The position numbers and the translations under genes were made by a program. Below the pieces are notes generated by a model. That model worked only from the letters and a program-made list of their open reading frames with translations. It made no database searches and had not been told where the DNA came from. From Pseudomonadota bacterium (lineage in GTDB: Bacteria > Pseudomonadota > Gammaproteobacteria > Steroidobacterales > Woeseiaceae): a DNA stretch of 64,000 nucleotides. Location: positions 1 through 64,000 of the forward strand of contig JADFSP010000010.1 of the NCBI GenBank assembly GCA_022560695.1, given 5' to 3'. Below, piece by piece: positions 18,990 through 33,414 of this stretch (position 1 is the first letter of the stretch; every line of letters begins with the position of its first letter).

Positions 18990-20324
18990 CTAGGTCGCCG
19001 CCTCTTCGACCACAGCCGCCAGGCGCTCGGCAAGTGTCCGGACGAGCTCTTTGTCCTCGCCTTCGACCATGACACGAATCACCGGCTCGGTGCCCGAGGC
19101 TCGCAGCACGACCCTGCCCGACTCCGCCAGCTCGCCCTCGACTTTGCTGACGGCGTCACGAATGGCGGCTGACTTGTCCGGATCCATGCGCTTGTCTGTG
19201 CGCACATTGAGCATCGTCTGCGGATACTTCGGCATTCCCGCTGCAAGTTCCGACAGCGTTTTGCCTGTCTGCATCATGATCGCCAGTACCTGCAGCGCGC
19301 AGATCAGGCCATCACCCGTCGTCGTCTGATCCAGCACAATCATGTGGCCCGATGTCTCACCGCCAATGATGCCGCCCGTTTCCCTGAGCATTTCCAGGAC
19401 ATATCGGTCACCAACGCGCGCGCGACGGAACTCGATATCGTTCGCCTTGAGCGCATGCTCAAGGCCGAGGTTGCTCATTACGGTTCCAACCACCGGACCG
19501 CGCAACTTGCCTTCCCGTTGCCTGGCCGTCGCAAGGATGTACAGCAGCTGATCGCCGTCAACGAGTTCTCCTTGTTCATCAACGAGTACGACACGATCGC
19601 CGTCACCGTCCAATGCCACGCCCACGTTGGCACGCACCGCGGGCACTGTGAGCTGCAGCAATTCGGGCTGCGTCGATCCGCAGCCGTCATTGATGTTACG
19701 GCCATTCGGCGAGCAGCCGATTGGAATCACCTCGGCACCCAGATCCGCAAGCATTCGTGGACCAACTTTGTAGCCCGCTCCATTGGCGCCGTCGAAAACG
19801 ATCTTCAGGTTCTCGAGATTCAGGCCATCGGGCATTGTTGCGGCGCAGAATTCCTGGTAGCGCACCCGGGCTGAATCAATGCGCCTTGCTTTGCCCAGCG
19901 CTTTCGATTCGAGTGTGATCGCCGGATGCGAGAGATTGGCTTCAATCGCCCGCTCGACAGCATCGGTTAACTTCGAACCGGCCTTGTCAAAAAACTTTAT
20001 GCCATTGTCGTAATAGGCGTTGTGGGACGCGCTGATCACAACGCCGAGATCGGCCGAAAATTCCTGTGTCAGGAACGCGATTCCGGGCGTTGGCAACGGA
20101 CCCAGCAACAGCACATCGGCACCCGCGGCGACAAAGCCAGCCTCGAGTGCAGACTCGAACATGTATCCCGACAAGCGCGTGTCCTTGCCGATCAGCACCG
20201 TGCCGCCCGTCGGCACCAGCACCTGCGCCGCGGCACTTGCGAGGCGCATCGCGAAGTCAGCCGTCATCGGGTCGGTGCCGACCGTCCCGCGTACACCGTC
20301 TGTTCCAAAGTATTTGTTGCTCAT
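18990..20324 (-). CDS. glmM: Phosphoglucosamine mutase
   Basis: A 444-residue enzyme that converts glucosamine 6-phosphate to glucosamine 1-phosphate for peptidoglycan and lipopolysaccharide synthesis. It begins KYFGTDGVRG, and the phosphoserine loop is VVISASHNAYYDNGIK. The metal loop ALDGDGDRVVLVD and the sugar-binding GGETSGHMI are also present. The start is ATG 20324, overlapping the folP stop by four bases. The folP-glmM pairing is a standard gammaproteobacterial arrangement. Confidence 0.98.
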   Translation of the reverse strand: MSNKYFGTDGVRGTVGTDPMTADFAMRLASAAAQVLVPTGGTVLIGKDTRLSGYMFESALEAGFVAAGADVLLLGPLPTPGIAFLTQEFSADLGVVISASHNAYYDNGIKFFDKAGSKLTDAVERAIEANLSHPAITLESKALGKARRIDSARVRYQEFCAATMPDGLNLENLKIVFDGANGAGYKVGPRMLADLGAEVIPIGCSPNGRNINDGCGSTQPELLQLTVPAVRANVGVALDGDGDRVVLVDEQGELVDGDQLLYILATARQREGKLRGPVVGTVMSNLGLEHALKANDIEFRRARVGDRYVLEMLRETGGIIGGETSGHMIVLDQTTTGDGLICALQVLAIMMQTGKTLSELAAGMPKYPQTMLNVRTDKRMDPDKSAAIRDAVSKVEGELAESGRVVLRASGTEPVIRVMVEGEDKELVRTLAERLAAVVEEAAT

Positions 20325-21184
20325 CGCCTCTCGCCTGCCTCCATCACGGCATCGGCAACCCGTAATGCGTCGACTGTTGCCGCAACATCGTGCGCACGAA
20401 CAATCTGTGCACCGTGCATCACAGCCAGCACCGCTGCCGAAATACTGGCCGGCAATCGCTCGTCGACGTTGCGCCCGGTCAGTTCGCCCAGCATCGACTT
20501 TCTCGACAACCCGACTAACAACGGCCGCCCGATGTCCTGTAACTGCCGCAAATTCGCAAGCAACTCGATGTTGTGCGAGTGCGTCTTGCCGAAACCAAAA
20601 CCGGGATCGATGACGATCAGGTCCTGGTCCAGTCCCGCGTCCCGGCATTGTGCCACGCGCTGGCGCAGGAAACTGCCGACTTCGACAACGATATCGTCGT
20701 AGGTCGGCTCATTCTGCATCGTGCGCGGCATGCCTTGCATGTGCATCAGACACACCGGACGCTTGAGCTCAATGGCCGCCTGCAGCGCACCGTCGGCTTG
20801 CAAAGCACGAACATCGTTGATCATTGCGGCGCCAGCAGCCACGGCGGCGCGCATGACGTCGGGCTTGCTGGTATCGACGGAAATCGGCGTGTCGACAGCG
20901 CCGCGGATCGCCTCGATGACCGGCAAGATTCGATCGAGTTCCTGCTGTGCGTTGACACTTCCGGCACCCGGCCGGGTCGACTCGCCACCAATGTCGATGA
21001 TGGCAGCACCGGCGGCCGCCATTGACTCCGCCTCGCGTAGCGCTGCATCACGGGCGACAAAGCGTCCACCGTCCGAAAATGAGTCGGGTGTAACGTTCAA
21101 GACCCCCATGACCGCGGGACAATCGAACTCTAGCGTGCCCAGTTGCAACATCGGGATATTGTCGCAGGAATTTGCGACCACCAT
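20321..21184 (-). CDS. folP: Dihydropteroate synthase
   Basis: A 287-residue enzyme that joins p-aminobenzoate to dihydropterin pyrophosphate in folate synthesis; it is the sulfonamide target. Signature motifs are present: GVLNVTPDSFSDGG, IDIGGESTRPG, MINDV and the phosphate-site DPGFGFGKT. The start at 21184 gives a ten-residue lead before the conserved region; a later Met (MLQLGTLEF) is possible. It lies 62 bases after ftsH and overlaps glmM. Confidence 0.97.
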   Translation of the reverse strand: MVVANSCDNIPMLQLGTLEFDCPAVMGVLNVTPDSFSDGGRFVARDAALREAESMAAAGAAIIDIGGESTRPGAGSVNAQQELDRILPVIEAIRGAVDTPISVDTSKPDVMRAAVAAGAAMINDVRALQADGALQAAIELKRPVCLMHMQGMPRTMQNEPTYDDIVVEVGSFLRQRVAQCRDAGLDQDLIVIDPGFGFGKTHSHNIELLANLRQLQDIGRPLLVGLSRKSMLGELTGRNVDERLPASISAAVLAVMHGAQIVRAHDVAATVDALRVADAVMEAGERR

Positions 21185-21246
21185 GAAAAACGCCGGCAGC
21201 GCCGGTCGCTCAGCGGGCGTACTGGGTCATTTGGTTGAGACCGCTG

Positions 21247-23172
21247 CTAATGCTCGCTTGCCGGCCCGCCGATCGTACCGGCAACTTCGGCCTCGGGGCT
21301 GCTCGGCTTATCGCCGGAGTCCGACGTTTTGGTCGAATCGTCCCAGTCTTCCGGTGGCTGGGGCTCGCGGCCTTCCATGATGTCCTTGATCTGCTTGCCG
21401 TCAATGGTCTCGAATTTCATCAGCGCTTTAGCCATGGCATGCAGCTTGTCGATATTCTCTTTCAGAATAGCCTTGGCCTGTTGATAGCTTTTATCGATAA
21501 TGAGCCTGACCTCTTCGTCGATCGCGTGCGCCGTGTCGTCGGACACTTGTTTGTGCTGCGTGACCGAGTGGCCGAGGAAAATTTCGCCTTCCTCCTCGAT
21601 GTAGGTCAGGGGACCAAGGCGCTCGGATAATCCCCACTTGGTCACCATGTTCCGGGCGATTTCCGTGGCACGCTCGATGTCATTGGCCGCGCCTGTTGTA
21701 ACACCAGCGCTGCCGTTGATCATCTCTTCCGCAACGCGGCCGCCGAACAGGCCGGCTATGCGGCTCTCAAGACCCTGACGAGACACACTGTAGCGGTCTT
21801 CCTCGGGCAGATACATCGTCACGCCGAGTGCCCGGCCGCGCGGGATAATCGTGACCTTATAGACGGGATCGTGGTCCGGCACCAGGTAACCGACGATTGC
21901 ATGACCGGCCTCGTGATACGCGGTATTGAGCTTCTCTTGCTCGCTCATCACCATGGAGCGTCGCTCGGCGCCCATCATGATCTTGTCTTTGGCCCTCTCG
22001 AATTGCTCCATGCTCACCACGCGTTTGTTGCCGCGCGCCGCAAATAAAGCCGACTCGTTGACGAGATTGGCGAGGTCGGCGCCCGAAAATCCGGGCGTGC
22101 CGCGGGCAAGGACCTTGGGATCGACGTCGTCGTCAAGCGGCACTTTGCGCATGTGAATCTTGAGAATCTGTGTCCGGCCACGAATATCGGGCAACGGCAC
22201 AACGACCTGCCGGTCGAAACGACCCGGGCGCAACAGTGCCGGATCAAGGACATCGGGACGGTTGGTCGCCGCGATGACGATGATGCCCTCGCTGCCTTCA
22301 AAGCCGTCCATTTCGACGAGCAACGCATTGAGCGTCTGCTCGCGCTCGTCGTGACCGCCACCCAGACCGGCACCGCGATGCCGTCCGACAGCGTCGAGCT
22401 CGTCAATGAAGATAATGCACGGTGCTTGTTTTTTCGCCTGATCGAACATATCACGGACACGCGATGCGCCGACGCCGACAAACATCTCGACGAAATCCGA
22501 TCCGGAAATCGTGAAAAATGGCACCTTCGCTTCACCCGCGATCGCCCGCGCCAGCAGCGTCTTGCCGGTGCCCGGCGGACCAACCATCAACACGCCCTTG
22601 GGAATCTTGCCGCCCAGGCGTTGGAATTTGCTCGGGTCTTTCAGAAATTCGACGATTTCAGCGACTTCCGCCTTTGCCTCGTCGATGCCCGCAACGTCCG
22701 CAAACGTCGAGCCGACCTGGTCCTCACCAAGCAATCGAGCCTTGCTCTTACCGAACGACATAGCACCGCGCCCGCCAGCGCCGCCCTGCATTTGCCGCAT
22801 GAAGTAGATCCAGACACCGATCAGGAGCAGAATCGGGAACGAGTTGATCAGTAGTTGCCCGATCAGGCTTTGGCTTTGCGGTTCGACCGCCGTAAATCGG
22901 ACGCCGTTCTTCTCCATCAAGCCAATCAAATGGCCATTGTCAGTCTCGGGGCTGATCGTGTAGAACGAGAGCGGTTCACGTTCGCCAAAACGAATGCGCT
23001 GTCCTTCAAATTCGACCAGTGCCACCCGCCCGGAACGAACTTCCTGCAGAAAATCTGAGTAGTCTTTCGACTGCGGTTGCCCACCGCTGACACCCGACAG
23101 TCCTTGCACCACGGACAAGAGCACCACGATGATGACGATGAAGACAAGGATATTTTTCGTCAGATCATTCAC
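21247..23172 (-). CDS. ftsH: ATP-dependent zinc metalloprotease FtsH
   Basis: A 641-residue membrane-anchored AAA protease that degrades misfolded membrane proteins and regulatory proteins such as sigma-32 and LpxC. Two N-terminal membrane segments flank a periplasmic domain. The AAA module has [19 protein letters not shown] and the pore motif FVEMFVG, and the protease domain has the zinc site HEAGH. The start appears to be GTG 23172. The last 40 or so residues are polar and variable, as usual. In this lineage it sits between rlmE and folP. Confidence 0.98.
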   Translation of the reverse strand: MNDLTKNILVFIVIIVVLLSVVQGLSGVSGGQPQSKDYSDFLQEVRSGRVALVEFEGQRIRFGEREPLSFYTISPETDNGHLIGLMEKNGVRFTAVEPQSQSLIGQLLINSFPILLLIGVWIYFMRQMQGGAGGRGAMSFGKSKARLLGEDQVGSTFADVAGIDEAKAEVAEIVEFLKDPSKFQRLGGKIPKGVLMVGPPGTGKTLLARAIAGEAKVPFFTISGSDFVEMFVGVGASRVRDMFDQAKKQAPCIIFIDELDAVGRHRGAGLGGGHDEREQTLNALLVEMDGFEGSEGIIVIAATNRPDVLDPALLRPGRFDRQVVVPLPDIRGRTQILKIHMRKVPLDDDVDPKVLARGTPGFSGADLANLVNESALFAARGNKRVVSMEQFERAKDKIMMGAERRSMVMSEQEKLNTAYHEAGHAIVGYLVPDHDPVYKVTIIPRGRALGVTMYLPEEDRYSVSRQGLESRIAGLFGGRVAEEMINGSAGVTTGAANDIERATEIARNMVTKWGLSERLGPLTYIEEEGEIFLGHSVTQHKQVSDDTAHAIDEEVRLIIDKSYQQAKAILKENIDKLHAMAKALMKFETIDGKQIKDIMEGREPQPPEDWDDSTKTSDSGDKPSSPEAEVAGTIGGPASEH

Positions 23173-23239
23173 ATTCGCAATCCATGAGGAGATGGCAGGA
23201 GGCCAGGGAATTTAGACAGATTCTAAGCATTCGACATTA

Positions 23240-23863
23240 CTACAATTGGTAGTTTCTCGCTACCAAGTACACCTCACGGCTTGCGGGCCTCGAGGCCTTT
23301 GGCTTCATGACTTTGACGCGTTGAAACTTGCTGCGCGAGTCCGTGACAAACGCGTCCGTACCCTGTCCCTGAAACAACTTGCAGACAAAATCACCGTGGG
23401 GTTTCAGCACCTTCCGGCACGCATCCAGCGCCAGCTCCGCCAGGTACATCGCTCGGGGCTGGTCGATGACATTGTTGCCGCTGATATTGGGTGCCATGTC
23501 GCTCATTACAAGGTCTGCCCTGTCCGTGCCGAGGATATCCTGCAGCTGCCCGATGACGTCCTCATCACGAAAGTCACCCTGAATGAATTCCACGGCCGGC
23601 AACGAATCCATGGGCAGCAGGTCCACGGCGATGATCCTGGCGCGCTCCTTGAGTTTTCGGCTGACGTACTGGCACCAGCCACCCGGCGCGGCGCCGAGAT
23701 CGACGCAGATCATACCAGGTTTGAGAATTCGCTCTTTTTCGTCTATCTGTTCGAGCTTGTACACGGCCCGCGATCGCCAGCCGTCCCGACGCGCCTGCAG
23801 CACATACGGATCGCGCTCCTGGCGGTCACGCCAACTACCGCTGCCGTGTCGTGGCTGGTTCAC
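23240..23863 (-). CDS. rlmE: 23S rRNA 2'-O-methyltransferase (RrmJ/FtsJ)
   Basis: This enzyme uses S-adenosylmethionine to methylate U2552 in the A loop of 23S rRNA. Family motifs: RSRAVYKLEQID (with the first catalytic Lys), VDLGAAPGGWCQY (cofactor site), DLVMSDMAPNISG (catalytic Asp) and FVCKLFQG (second Lys). I choose GTG 23863, which gives 207 residues like the E. coli protein. A longer frame to 23911 would nearly reach divergent yhbY. It precedes ftsH on the same strand, as in E. coli. Confidence 0.96.
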   Translation of the reverse strand: MNQPRHGSGSWRDRQERDPYVLQARRDGWRSRAVYKLEQIDEKERILKPGMICVDLGAAPGGWCQYVSRKLKERARIIAVDLLPMDSLPAVEFIQGDFRDEDVIGQLQDILGTDRADLVMSDMAPNISGNNVIDQPRAMYLAELALDACRKVLKPHGDFVCKLFQGQGTDAFVTDSRSKFQRVKVMKPKASRPASREVYLVARNYQL

Positions 23864-23920
23864 AGAGTCATCCGCAGCTGCAACACATCGCGCCGCGTCG
23901 CGCTGATACACTCGCCACGC

Positions 23921-24220
23921 ATGACATTAAGCGCACCACAGAAGAAATTCCTTCGGGGCCTCGGCCACGCCCTCCAACCGCTGATCATGGTCGGCGAAGC
24001 CGGGCTATCGGACAGCCTTCTTGCCGAATTCGAGTCAACAATCGCGCTCCATGAATTGATCAAAATTCGCGTTCGCGCCGGCGATCGCAGTGCCCGACAT
24101 CTTATCATCGACGAACTATGCACACGCCACTCGGCAGAGCTCGTGCAACGTACCGGCAACATGGCGCTGCTTTACCGGCGAAACCCGGAGCAGACGAAAA
24201 TTTGCCTGCCGGGCAAGTGA
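23921..24220 (+). CDS. yhbY: Ribosome assembly RNA-binding protein YhbY
   Basis: A 99-residue protein of the CRS1-YhbY (CRM) family that binds pre-50S particles. The conserved core is visible: KKFLRGLGHALQPLIMVGEAGLS, which includes the GxxG-type loop, then HELIKIRV and GNMALLYRR near the end. It is the only plus-strand gene in this long minus-strand block, divergent from rlmE (57-base gap) and convergent with greA (18-base gap). That arrangement matches E. coli. Confidence 0.95.
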   Translation: MTLSAPQKKFLRGLGHALQPLIMVGEAGLSDSLLAEFESTIALHELIKIRVRAGDRSARHLIIDELCTRHSAELVQRTGNMALLYRRNPEQTKICLPGK

Positions 24221-24238
24221 CGCGAGCGCGAGACCTGC

Positions 24239-24711
24239 TCAGATATACCGGACTTCAATGACCTCGTATTTTTTTTCGCCACCAGGAGCTGCAAACGTCA
24301 CTATGTCGCCTTCATTCTTGCCGATCAGCGCACGCGCAATCGGGGAGGTGTAGGAAATCATCCCGGTCTTGATATCGGACTCGTCCTCGCCGACGATTTT
24401 GTAAACGATTTCCTTGCCGGTGTCCTCATCGAGCAGTTCGACTGTCGAGCCGAAAACAATCTTTCCCCTGGCATTAACAGTCGTTACGTCGATCACCTGC
24501 AAATGCGACAGTTTTCCTTCGAGTTCCTTGATCCGCCCCTCGATGAACCCCTGCTGGTCTTTGGCGGCGTGATACTCGGCGTTTTCCCGCAGGTCCCCGT
24601 GCGCCCGTGCCTCGGCGATCGCACTGATCACGGCAGGACGGTCAACGGCCTTCAATTGCTTGAGTTCATCCTGCAAAAGTTGGTGACCGCGCAGGGTCAT
24701 CGGCACCTTGT

Positions 24712-24715
<4 letters not shown>
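24239..24715 (-). CDS. greA: Transcription elongation factor GreA
   Basis: A 158-residue factor that rescues backtracked RNA polymerase by stimulating transcript cleavage. The N-terminal coiled coil carries the acidic tip [20 protein letters not shown], with the conserved Asp/Glu pair. The C-terminal FKBP-like domain ends [15 protein letters not shown]. Its start overlaps the carB stop by four bases, so it is probably translated with carB, a common arrangement in this class. Confidence 0.98.
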
Positions 24716-27933
<3,218 letters not shown>

Positions 27934-28006
27934 CGTTGCTGTGGTTCATAGCCTGCGTACTCAGTATTTACTTTAAGTTAGCAATATAACCCATTGTTTC
28001 AAAACA

Positions 28007-29164
28007 CTACTTTTTTTTATTTGCTTTCGCCGGCCGGCGTTTCCTGACATCCATGGCCAGGATAAAGCGTTCGAAAAGCGGCCGAATGTCGTGCGGTCCC
28101 GGGCTCGCCTCGGGGTGCCCCTGAAAACCGAACGCCGGCTTGCGCTTAAACGCTATGCCTTGCAGAGTCCCGTCGAACAACGATCGGTGGGTAACCTCGA
28201 CAGTCTTCGGTAGCGACTTCTCGTCGACCGTAAAGCCGTGGTTTTGCGACGTAATCAATACCTGCCCCGTCGCCACGTCCTGCACCGGATGATTCGCGCC
28301 GTGGTGACCGAATTTCATTTTTACGGTTTTGGCGCCGGCGGCAAGTGCCAGCAACTGGTGCCCGAGGCAGATGCCGAAAATCGGGATGCCCTTTTTCAGA
28401 AATTCCTTGATTGCAGTTATTGCGTAATCACAAGGTTCGGGGTCGCCGGGCCCGTTCGAGAGAAATATGCCGTCGGGAGCCATCGCAAGGGCCTCGCTGG
28501 CGCTGGTGGCCGCTGGAACAACCGTCATGCGGCAATCGAGATCCGACAGCAAATGCAGGATATTGCGCTTGATGCCGAAATCGTACGCGACGACATGGTA
28601 CGGCGCAATGCGGCGGCTTAAAATGCGTGCCTTGCGGTCGAATGTCGAGCCGTGGCACCACTGGTATGGGCGCTCAGTTGTCACGAACTTGGCCAGGTCG
28701 GTCCCGACAATTCCCGGGAATTTGCTCGCGTGCCGAACGGCCTTCTCGGTGTCCGCGTCCCCGGTCAGGATGCAGCCCGATTGGGCGCCCTGCTCGCGAA
28801 TGATTCGTGTGAGCTTGCGTGTATCGATGTCGGCAATGGCGACCACTTCGCCCTGCCGCAGCATCTCACCGAAGCTGCGCTCGGAACGCCAACTGCTGGC
28901 AACAAGCGAGCTGTCACGCATGATCAGGCCTGACACATGGATCGACGATGACTCCATGTCGCCGCTGTTGCTGCCGGTATTGCCGATGTGCGGACAGGTC
29001 AGTGTGACAATCTGACGGCAGTAGGACGGATCGGTAATAATCTCCTGGTACCCGGTCATCGCCGTATTGAAAACGACTTCGCCGATGGTCTGTCCGTCCG
29101 CCCCTACCGACGTGCCGTGGAAAACGGTGCCATCTTGCAGAGCCAAAACAGCAGGCGTACTCAA
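28007..29164 (-). CDS. carA: Carbamoyl-phosphate synthase small subunit
   Basis: A 385-residue glutaminase subunit that feeds ammonia to CarB. The class I amidotransferase triad is present: the nucleophile in [12 protein letters not shown] and the His/Glu pair in GHPEASPGP. The N-terminal half has [14 protein letters not shown] and [18 protein letters not shown] start it at TTG 29164, preceded by AGGAT at a good distance; a longer frame to 29266 has no family counterpart. It lies upstream of carB. The 220-base gap to dapB may hold a separate promoter. Confidence 0.97.
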   Translation of the reverse strand: MSTPAVLALQDGTVFHGTSVGADGQTIGEVVFNTAMTGYQEIITDPSYCRQIVTLTCPHIGNTGSNSGDMESSSIHVSGLIMRDSSLVASSWRSERSFGEMLRQGEVVAIADIDTRKLTRIIREQGAQSGCILTGDADTEKAVRHASKFPGIVGTDLAKFVTTERPYQWCHGSTFDRKARILSRRIAPYHVVAYDFGIKRNILHLLSDLDCRMTVVPAATSASEALAMAPDGIFLSNGPGDPEPCDYAITAIKEFLKKGIPIFGICLGHQLLALAAGAKTVKMKFGHHGANHPVQDVATGQVLITSQNHGFTVDEKSLPKTVEVTHRSLFDGTLQGIAFKRKPAFGFQGHPEASPGPHDIRPLFERFILAMDVRKRRPAKANKKK

Positions 29165-29384
29165 GAGCGATCCTCGCAGGTGTAAGAATACCCAAGCCGA
29201 CTGACGATCAGCGCGCTGCGCGTCCCGCCAAACCGAACCGCAAGCGCCCTCTGGCTGCAGATGCACAAAAGCGGAAGGACAGCGCCTCCCGCTCGTAGCT
29301 TCGCTGACCGCTCAGCGATCCGCCATAGTTTACTGAACGGAATCACGTCGCGCCAGAGCTCACCGTGTTTTTTTTGCGGCGGAC
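29165..29384. promoter_or_regulatory. Upstream region of carAB
   Basis: This 220-base gap between dapB and carA is the longest in the block and is the natural place for carAB control by arginine or pyrimidines. A T-rich run lies near 29371-29378 on the plus strand (A-rich on the transcribed minus strand). I could not fix a promoter, an ARG box or an attenuator with confidence. Confidence 0.25.
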
Positions 29385-30227
29385 TCAGGTCTTGTCGAAC
29401 AGCACGTCGCCCATGTCGAAACGGCCTGGCGCTTGTGTCGAGATCCAGGCGGCTGCGCGCAACGCGCCGACAGCGAATACCTGGCGACTCGTGACGCTAT
29501 GACTGAACGTCAGGCGCTCGGTCGCAGACACGAAACTCACCTTATGGACGCCGCGAACCTCACCGCGACGCTCAACGCCGAAGCGGATGTCGCCGGCTGC
29601 AGGCCTGGATGTCTTTGCTTCCGGCGCGTACCAACGGACCGCAGCGAATGTCTGATCACGAGCCTCCGCGACGGCTGCTCCAAGCTTGAGCGCCGTCCCG
29701 GACGGCGCGTCCTTTTTGTGTACGTGGTGCGTCTCGTCAATTTCCACCTCGAATTCCATGCCGAGCGTGGTGGCCGCCTGGCGCACGAGACGCTCGAGAA
29801 TGGCAATACCCTGGCTCATATTGCGATCGTAGACGACGGGAATGACTGCTGACGCGGCATCGATGCGAGCGATTTGCTCATCGCCCAGGCCGCTGACGCC
29901 GCAAACCAGGGGTTTCTGCTGTCTGACTGCAGTGGCAACGACCTGGCTGGTCGCCGCGGCGACGCTGAAATCGATAATGACGTCGGCGGCGTCGACGGCT
30001 CGATCGAGATCGGCGCTCACCTGGACCGCAGCGGCTACGTGCAATGCCGCAGCCGCTTGTTCGTCGCGCACCCAAATCCCGCTAAGATGAAAGTCGTCGC
30101 GTCCGTCGATCGCGGCGATGATTGCGCGTCCCATGCGGCCGGCGCCCGCGATTCCAATATTGATCGGCTTGATGGCTGGCTGCCTGGTCTCCCGTGACGA
30201 CGCCAAGACTACGTCACGGCGCGACAT
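29385..30227 (-). CDS. dapB: 4-hydroxy-tetrahydrodipicolinate reductase
   Basis: A 280-residue enzyme of lysine and diaminopimelate synthesis that uses NAD(P)H. The nucleotide fold starts GIAGAGRMGRAI. The substrate loop reads ETHHVHKKDAPSGTALKLG, with the catalytic His pair and Lys. The first 20 residues before that fold are not conserved, so a later start is possible. It lies 13 bases after dnaJ on the same strand. Confidence 0.97.
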   Translation of the reverse strand: MSRRDVVLASSRETRQPAIKPINIGIAGAGRMGRAIIAAIDGRDDFHLSGIWVRDEQAAAALHVAAAVQVSADLDRAVDAADVIIDFSVAAATSQVVATAVRQQKPLVCGVSGLGDEQIARIDAASAVIPVVYDRNMSQGIAILERLVRQAATTLGMEFEVEIDETHHVHKKDAPSGTALKLGAAVAEARDQTFAAVRWYAPEAKTSRPAAGDIRFGVERRGEVRGVHKVSFVSATERLTFSHSVTSRQVFAVGALRAAAWISTQAPGRFDMGDVLFDKT

Positions 30228-30240
30228 ACCACCAACTTGC

Positions 30241-31368
30241 TCACTGGCCGATGCGATCGAAGAATCGCTTGACCGTCTCGAACCAGCTGTCGGCCCGCGG
30301 ACTGTGCTTGTCGCCGCCAGCGCGAACTGTCTTGTCGAATTTTCGCAGGAGCTCGGCTTGCTCCGATGTCAGGTTGACAGGCGTTTCGACGGACACTTGC
30401 GCGAACAAATCCCCTTTGCGCGGATCGCGAACCGTAGTGACGCCCTTGCCCCGTAAACGGAAGATCTTCCCGGACTGCGTGCCGCTGGGGACTTTCAGGA
30501 CCACGTTGCCGTCAAGTGTTGGCAATTCAACGTCACCGCCCAGCGTTGCGGCGGCGAAGCTGATTGGCACCTCACAGGATAAATCGGCTCCGTCGCGCTT
30601 GAACAGATGATGCGCCTTGACCCGAATCTCGACGTACAGGTCTCCTGGCGGCCCGCCGTTGCGGCCTGCCTCGCCCTCACCCGACAACCGGATTCTGTCG
30701 CCGTCATCCACGCCCGCAGGAACTTTCACGGACAATGTCTTGGTCTTGCGCACGCGGCCACGGCCGTGACATTTGTCGCATCGCTCGGCGATCTGGCTGC
30801 CCGCTCCCTTGCAGGCAGGGCAGGTCTGTTGCATCGAAAAGAAGCCCTGTTGCATGCGAACCTGGCCCACGCCACCACAGGTCGTGCACTGGACCGGCCG
30901 CGTACCCTTGCGGGCACCGCTGCCGTCGCAGCTGCCGCAGGCGACCTGCGTCGGAATCTGTATCGTTGCGTTATCGCCGCTAACGGCATTTTCGAGGTCG
31001 AGTATGAGTTCGTAGCCGAGATCGGCACCACGAAATACCTGGGCGCCGCCACGGCGACCGCTACCGAAGATGTCGCCGAAAACGTCGCCGAAGATATCGC
31101 TGAATCCCTCGGCGCCGAAGCCACCCTGACCTCCCGCTCTGCCGCGCACGGCATCGTGACCGAACTGATTGTAGGCGGAGCGCTTGTCCGCATCGCTCAG
31201 GACTTCGTAGGCCTCCTTGGCCTCCTTGAACTTGAACTCTGCATCCTTATCGTCGGTATTGCGGTCCGGATGAAATTTCATGGCGAGGCGTCGATACGCC
31301 TTCTTGATCTCAGCGGCTGCGGCCGATTTCGAGACCCCGAGAACCTCGTAGTAATCGCGTTTCGCCAT
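30241..31368 (-). CDS. dnaJ: Chaperone protein DnaJ
   Basis: A 375-residue type I J-protein that delivers clients to DnaK and stimulates its ATPase. The J domain (1-70) has the HPD motif in FHPDRNTDD, followed by a Gly/Phe-rich linker. Four zinc-binding repeats lie between about 145 and 210: [24 protein letters not shown] and CDKCHGRG. The two C-terminal substrate domains are complete. It follows dnaK by 24 bases. Confidence 0.98.
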   Translation of the reverse strand: MAKRDYYEVLGVSKSAAAAEIKKAYRRLAMKFHPDRNTDDKDAEFKFKEAKEAYEVLSDADKRSAYNQFGHDAVRGRAGGQGGFGAEGFSDIFGDVFGDIFGSGRRGGAQVFRGADLGYELILDLENAVSGDNATIQIPTQVACGSCDGSGARKGTRPVQCTTCGGVGQVRMQQGFFSMQQTCPACKGAGSQIAERCDKCHGRGRVRKTKTLSVKVPAGVDDGDRIRLSGEGEAGRNGGPPGDLYVEIRVKAHHLFKRDGADLSCEVPISFAAATLGGDVELPTLDGNVVLKVPSGTQSGKIFRLRGKGVTTVRDPRKGDLFAQVSVETPVNLTSEQAELLRKFDKTVRAGGDKHSPRADSWFETVKRFFDRIGQ

Positions 31369-31392
31369 GATTCGTTCGATGAATAGCGGCGA

Positions 31393-33318
31393 TTACGCCG
31401 ATTTCGACTCGTCGTCGTCCTTATCGACTTCCTCGAACTCGGCATCGACAACGTCGTCTCCGGATGCGTCAGATGACGCGTCACCGGACGCTTCGGCCTG
31501 CTGCTCGGCATAAAGCCGCTGCGCCAGCCCACCCGATGCCTCCGCAAGCGCTGACGTCTTCGCCGTGATGGCTTCCTTGTCGTCCTTCTCGATCGCGGAT
31601 TTCAGATCCGAGACCGCAGATTCGACGGCGAGGCGCTCCTCGCTGCTGGCCTTCTCGCCGAGTTCTTCGAGCGTCTTTTCCGCCGCGTGAATCAGGCCAT
31701 CGGCCTGGTTGCGGGCATCGACGAGCTCGCGGAACTTGCGATCCTCCTCGGCATGAGCCTCAGCGTCCGCCACCATGCGTTCGACTTCATCGTCGGACAG
31801 ACCACTCGACGCCTTGATCACGATCGTCTGGCTCTTACCGGTGGCCTTGTCCTTCGCGGACACATTGAGAATGCCGTTCGCGTCGATGTCGAACGTCACC
31901 TCGATTTGCGGCAAGCCGCGCGGCGCCGCGGGAATATCGGCAAGATCGAAACGACCCAGTGACTTGTTATCGACGGAGCGCTCGCGCTCGCCCTGCAGCA
32001 CATGGATTGTCACGACCGTCTGATTGTTGTCAGCGGTCGAGAAAACCTGTTCGGCGTTCGCCGGAATCGTCGTATTTTTCTCGATCAGTTTGGTCATGAC
32101 GCCGCCAAGGGTTTCGATGCCCAACGACAACGGTGTTACATCGAGCAACAGCACATCCTTGACGTCGCCGGCGAGCACGCCTCCCTGAATGGCAGCGCCC
32201 AGAGCGACGGCCTCGTCCGCATTGACGTCCTTACGCGGTTCCTTGCCAAAGAAATTCTGCACGACCTCCTGAACCTTGGGCATGCGCGTCTGTCCGCCAA
32301 CCAGAATAACGTCGTCGATCTCGTTGACCTTGAGTCCGGCGTCCTTGATCGCGATTTTGCACGGGCCCATCGTACGCGTGATCAGTTCGTCGACGAGCGC
32401 CTCGAGCTTGGCACGCGTCAACTTGATGTTCAGGTGCTTGGGTCCGCTCGCATCGGCCGTAATGTACGGCAGGTTGATCTCGGTCTGCTGCTGCGAGCTA
32501 AGTTCGATCTTCGCTTTCTCAGAGGCTTCCTTGAGGCGCTGCATCGCCAGCGGGTCCTTCGTGATGTCGACGCCAGTCTCGCGCTCGAACTCCGATGTCA
32601 GATACTGGATAACACGCAGGTCGAAGTCCTCACCGCCCAGAAACGTATCGCCGTTCGTAGCCAGTACTTCGAACTGGTGCTCGCCATCAACCTCGGCGAT
32701 CTCGATGATCGATACATCGAATGTGCCGCCACCGAGGTCGAAAACGGCGATCGTCGTATCGCCACGCTTCTTGTCCATTCCATAAGCAAGCGCTGCCGCC
32801 GTCGGCTCGTTGATGATGCGTTTGACGTCAAGGCCCGCGATCTTGCCGGCATCCTTCGTAGCCTGCCGCTGCGAGTCGTTGAAATACGCCGGCACGGTAA
32901 CGACGGCTTCCGTGACTTCCTCGCCGAGGTAGTCTTCCGCCGTCTTCTTCATTTTCATCAACACGCGAGCTGAAATCTCGGGCGGGGCCATTTTCTTGCC
33001 GTTCGCCTCAACCCAGGCATCGCCGTTATCCGCTTTGGCGATCACGTACGGCACCATATCCATGTCGCGCTGCACCACGTCGTCGTCAAAGCGGCGCCCG
33101 ATCAGGCGCTTGACAGCAGACAGCGTATTGGCTGGATTCGTCACGGCCTGGCGTTTTGCTGACTGACCGACCAGGACCTGATCGTCCTTGCTGAATGCGA
33201 CAATCGATGGTGTCGTGCGATCGCCTTCACTGTTCTCGATGACCCTGGGGGTATCGCCCTCCATGACCGCTACGCAGGAGTTGGTGGTACCGAGGTCGAT
33301 ACCGATCACTTTTGCCAT
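31393..33318 (-). CDS. dnaK: Chaperone protein DnaK (Hsp70)
   Basis: A 641-residue Hsp70 chaperone. The nucleotide domain begins [17 protein letters not shown] and contains [14 protein letters not shown]. The linker [16 protein letters not shown] leads into the substrate domain, and the lid ends in a short acidic tail close to the usual EEVKD form. A sigma-32-like promoter lies about 50 bases upstream, so heat induction is likely. Confidence 0.99.
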   Translation of the reverse strand: MAKVIGIDLGTTNSCVAVMEGDTPRVIENSEGDRTTPSIVAFSKDDQVLVGQSAKRQAVTNPANTLSAVKRLIGRRFDDDVVQRDMDMVPYVIAKADNGDAWVEANGKKMAPPEISARVLMKMKKTAEDYLGEEVTEAVVTVPAYFNDSQRQATKDAGKIAGLDVKRIINEPTAAALAYGMDKKRGDTTIAVFDLGGGTFDVSIIEIAEVDGEHQFEVLATNGDTFLGGEDFDLRVIQYLTSEFERETGVDITKDPLAMQRLKEASEKAKIELSSQQQTEINLPYITADASGPKHLNIKLTRAKLEALVDELITRTMGPCKIAIKDAGLKVNEIDDVILVGGQTRMPKVQEVVQNFFGKEPRKDVNADEAVALGAAIQGGVLAGDVKDVLLLDVTPLSLGIETLGGVMTKLIEKNTTIPANAEQVFSTADNNQTVVTIHVLQGERERSVDNKSLGRFDLADIPAAPRGLPQIEVTFDIDANGILNVSAKDKATGKSQTIVIKASSGLSDDEVERMVADAEAHAEEDRKFRELVDARNQADGLIHAAEKTLEELGEKASSEERLAVESAVSDLKSAIEKDDKEAITAKTSALAEASGGLAQRLYAEQQAEASGDASSDASGDDVVDAEFEEVDKDDDESKSA

Positions 33319-33365
33319 CTTCGTCTACTCCGAAATCTTTGCTAAATGCTGGAAAACTCGCTCTT

Positions 33366-33393
33366 AGGTGGGGCCGGACGGCTCTGTTTCAAG
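33366..33393 (-). promoter_or_regulatory. Sigma-32 heat-shock promoter of dnaK
   Basis: The minus strand has CTTGAAA (33387-33393), then 13 bases, then CCCCACCT (33366-33373). This fits the sigma-32 pattern (CTTGAA, 13-15 bases, CCCCATNT) with one or two changes in the -10 part. It lies in the grpE-dnaK gap, 48 bases before the dnaK start, so dnaK-dnaJ can be induced apart from grpE. Confidence 0.75.
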
Positions 33394-33414
33394 CAATTCG
33401 GCGCGCATATTCGT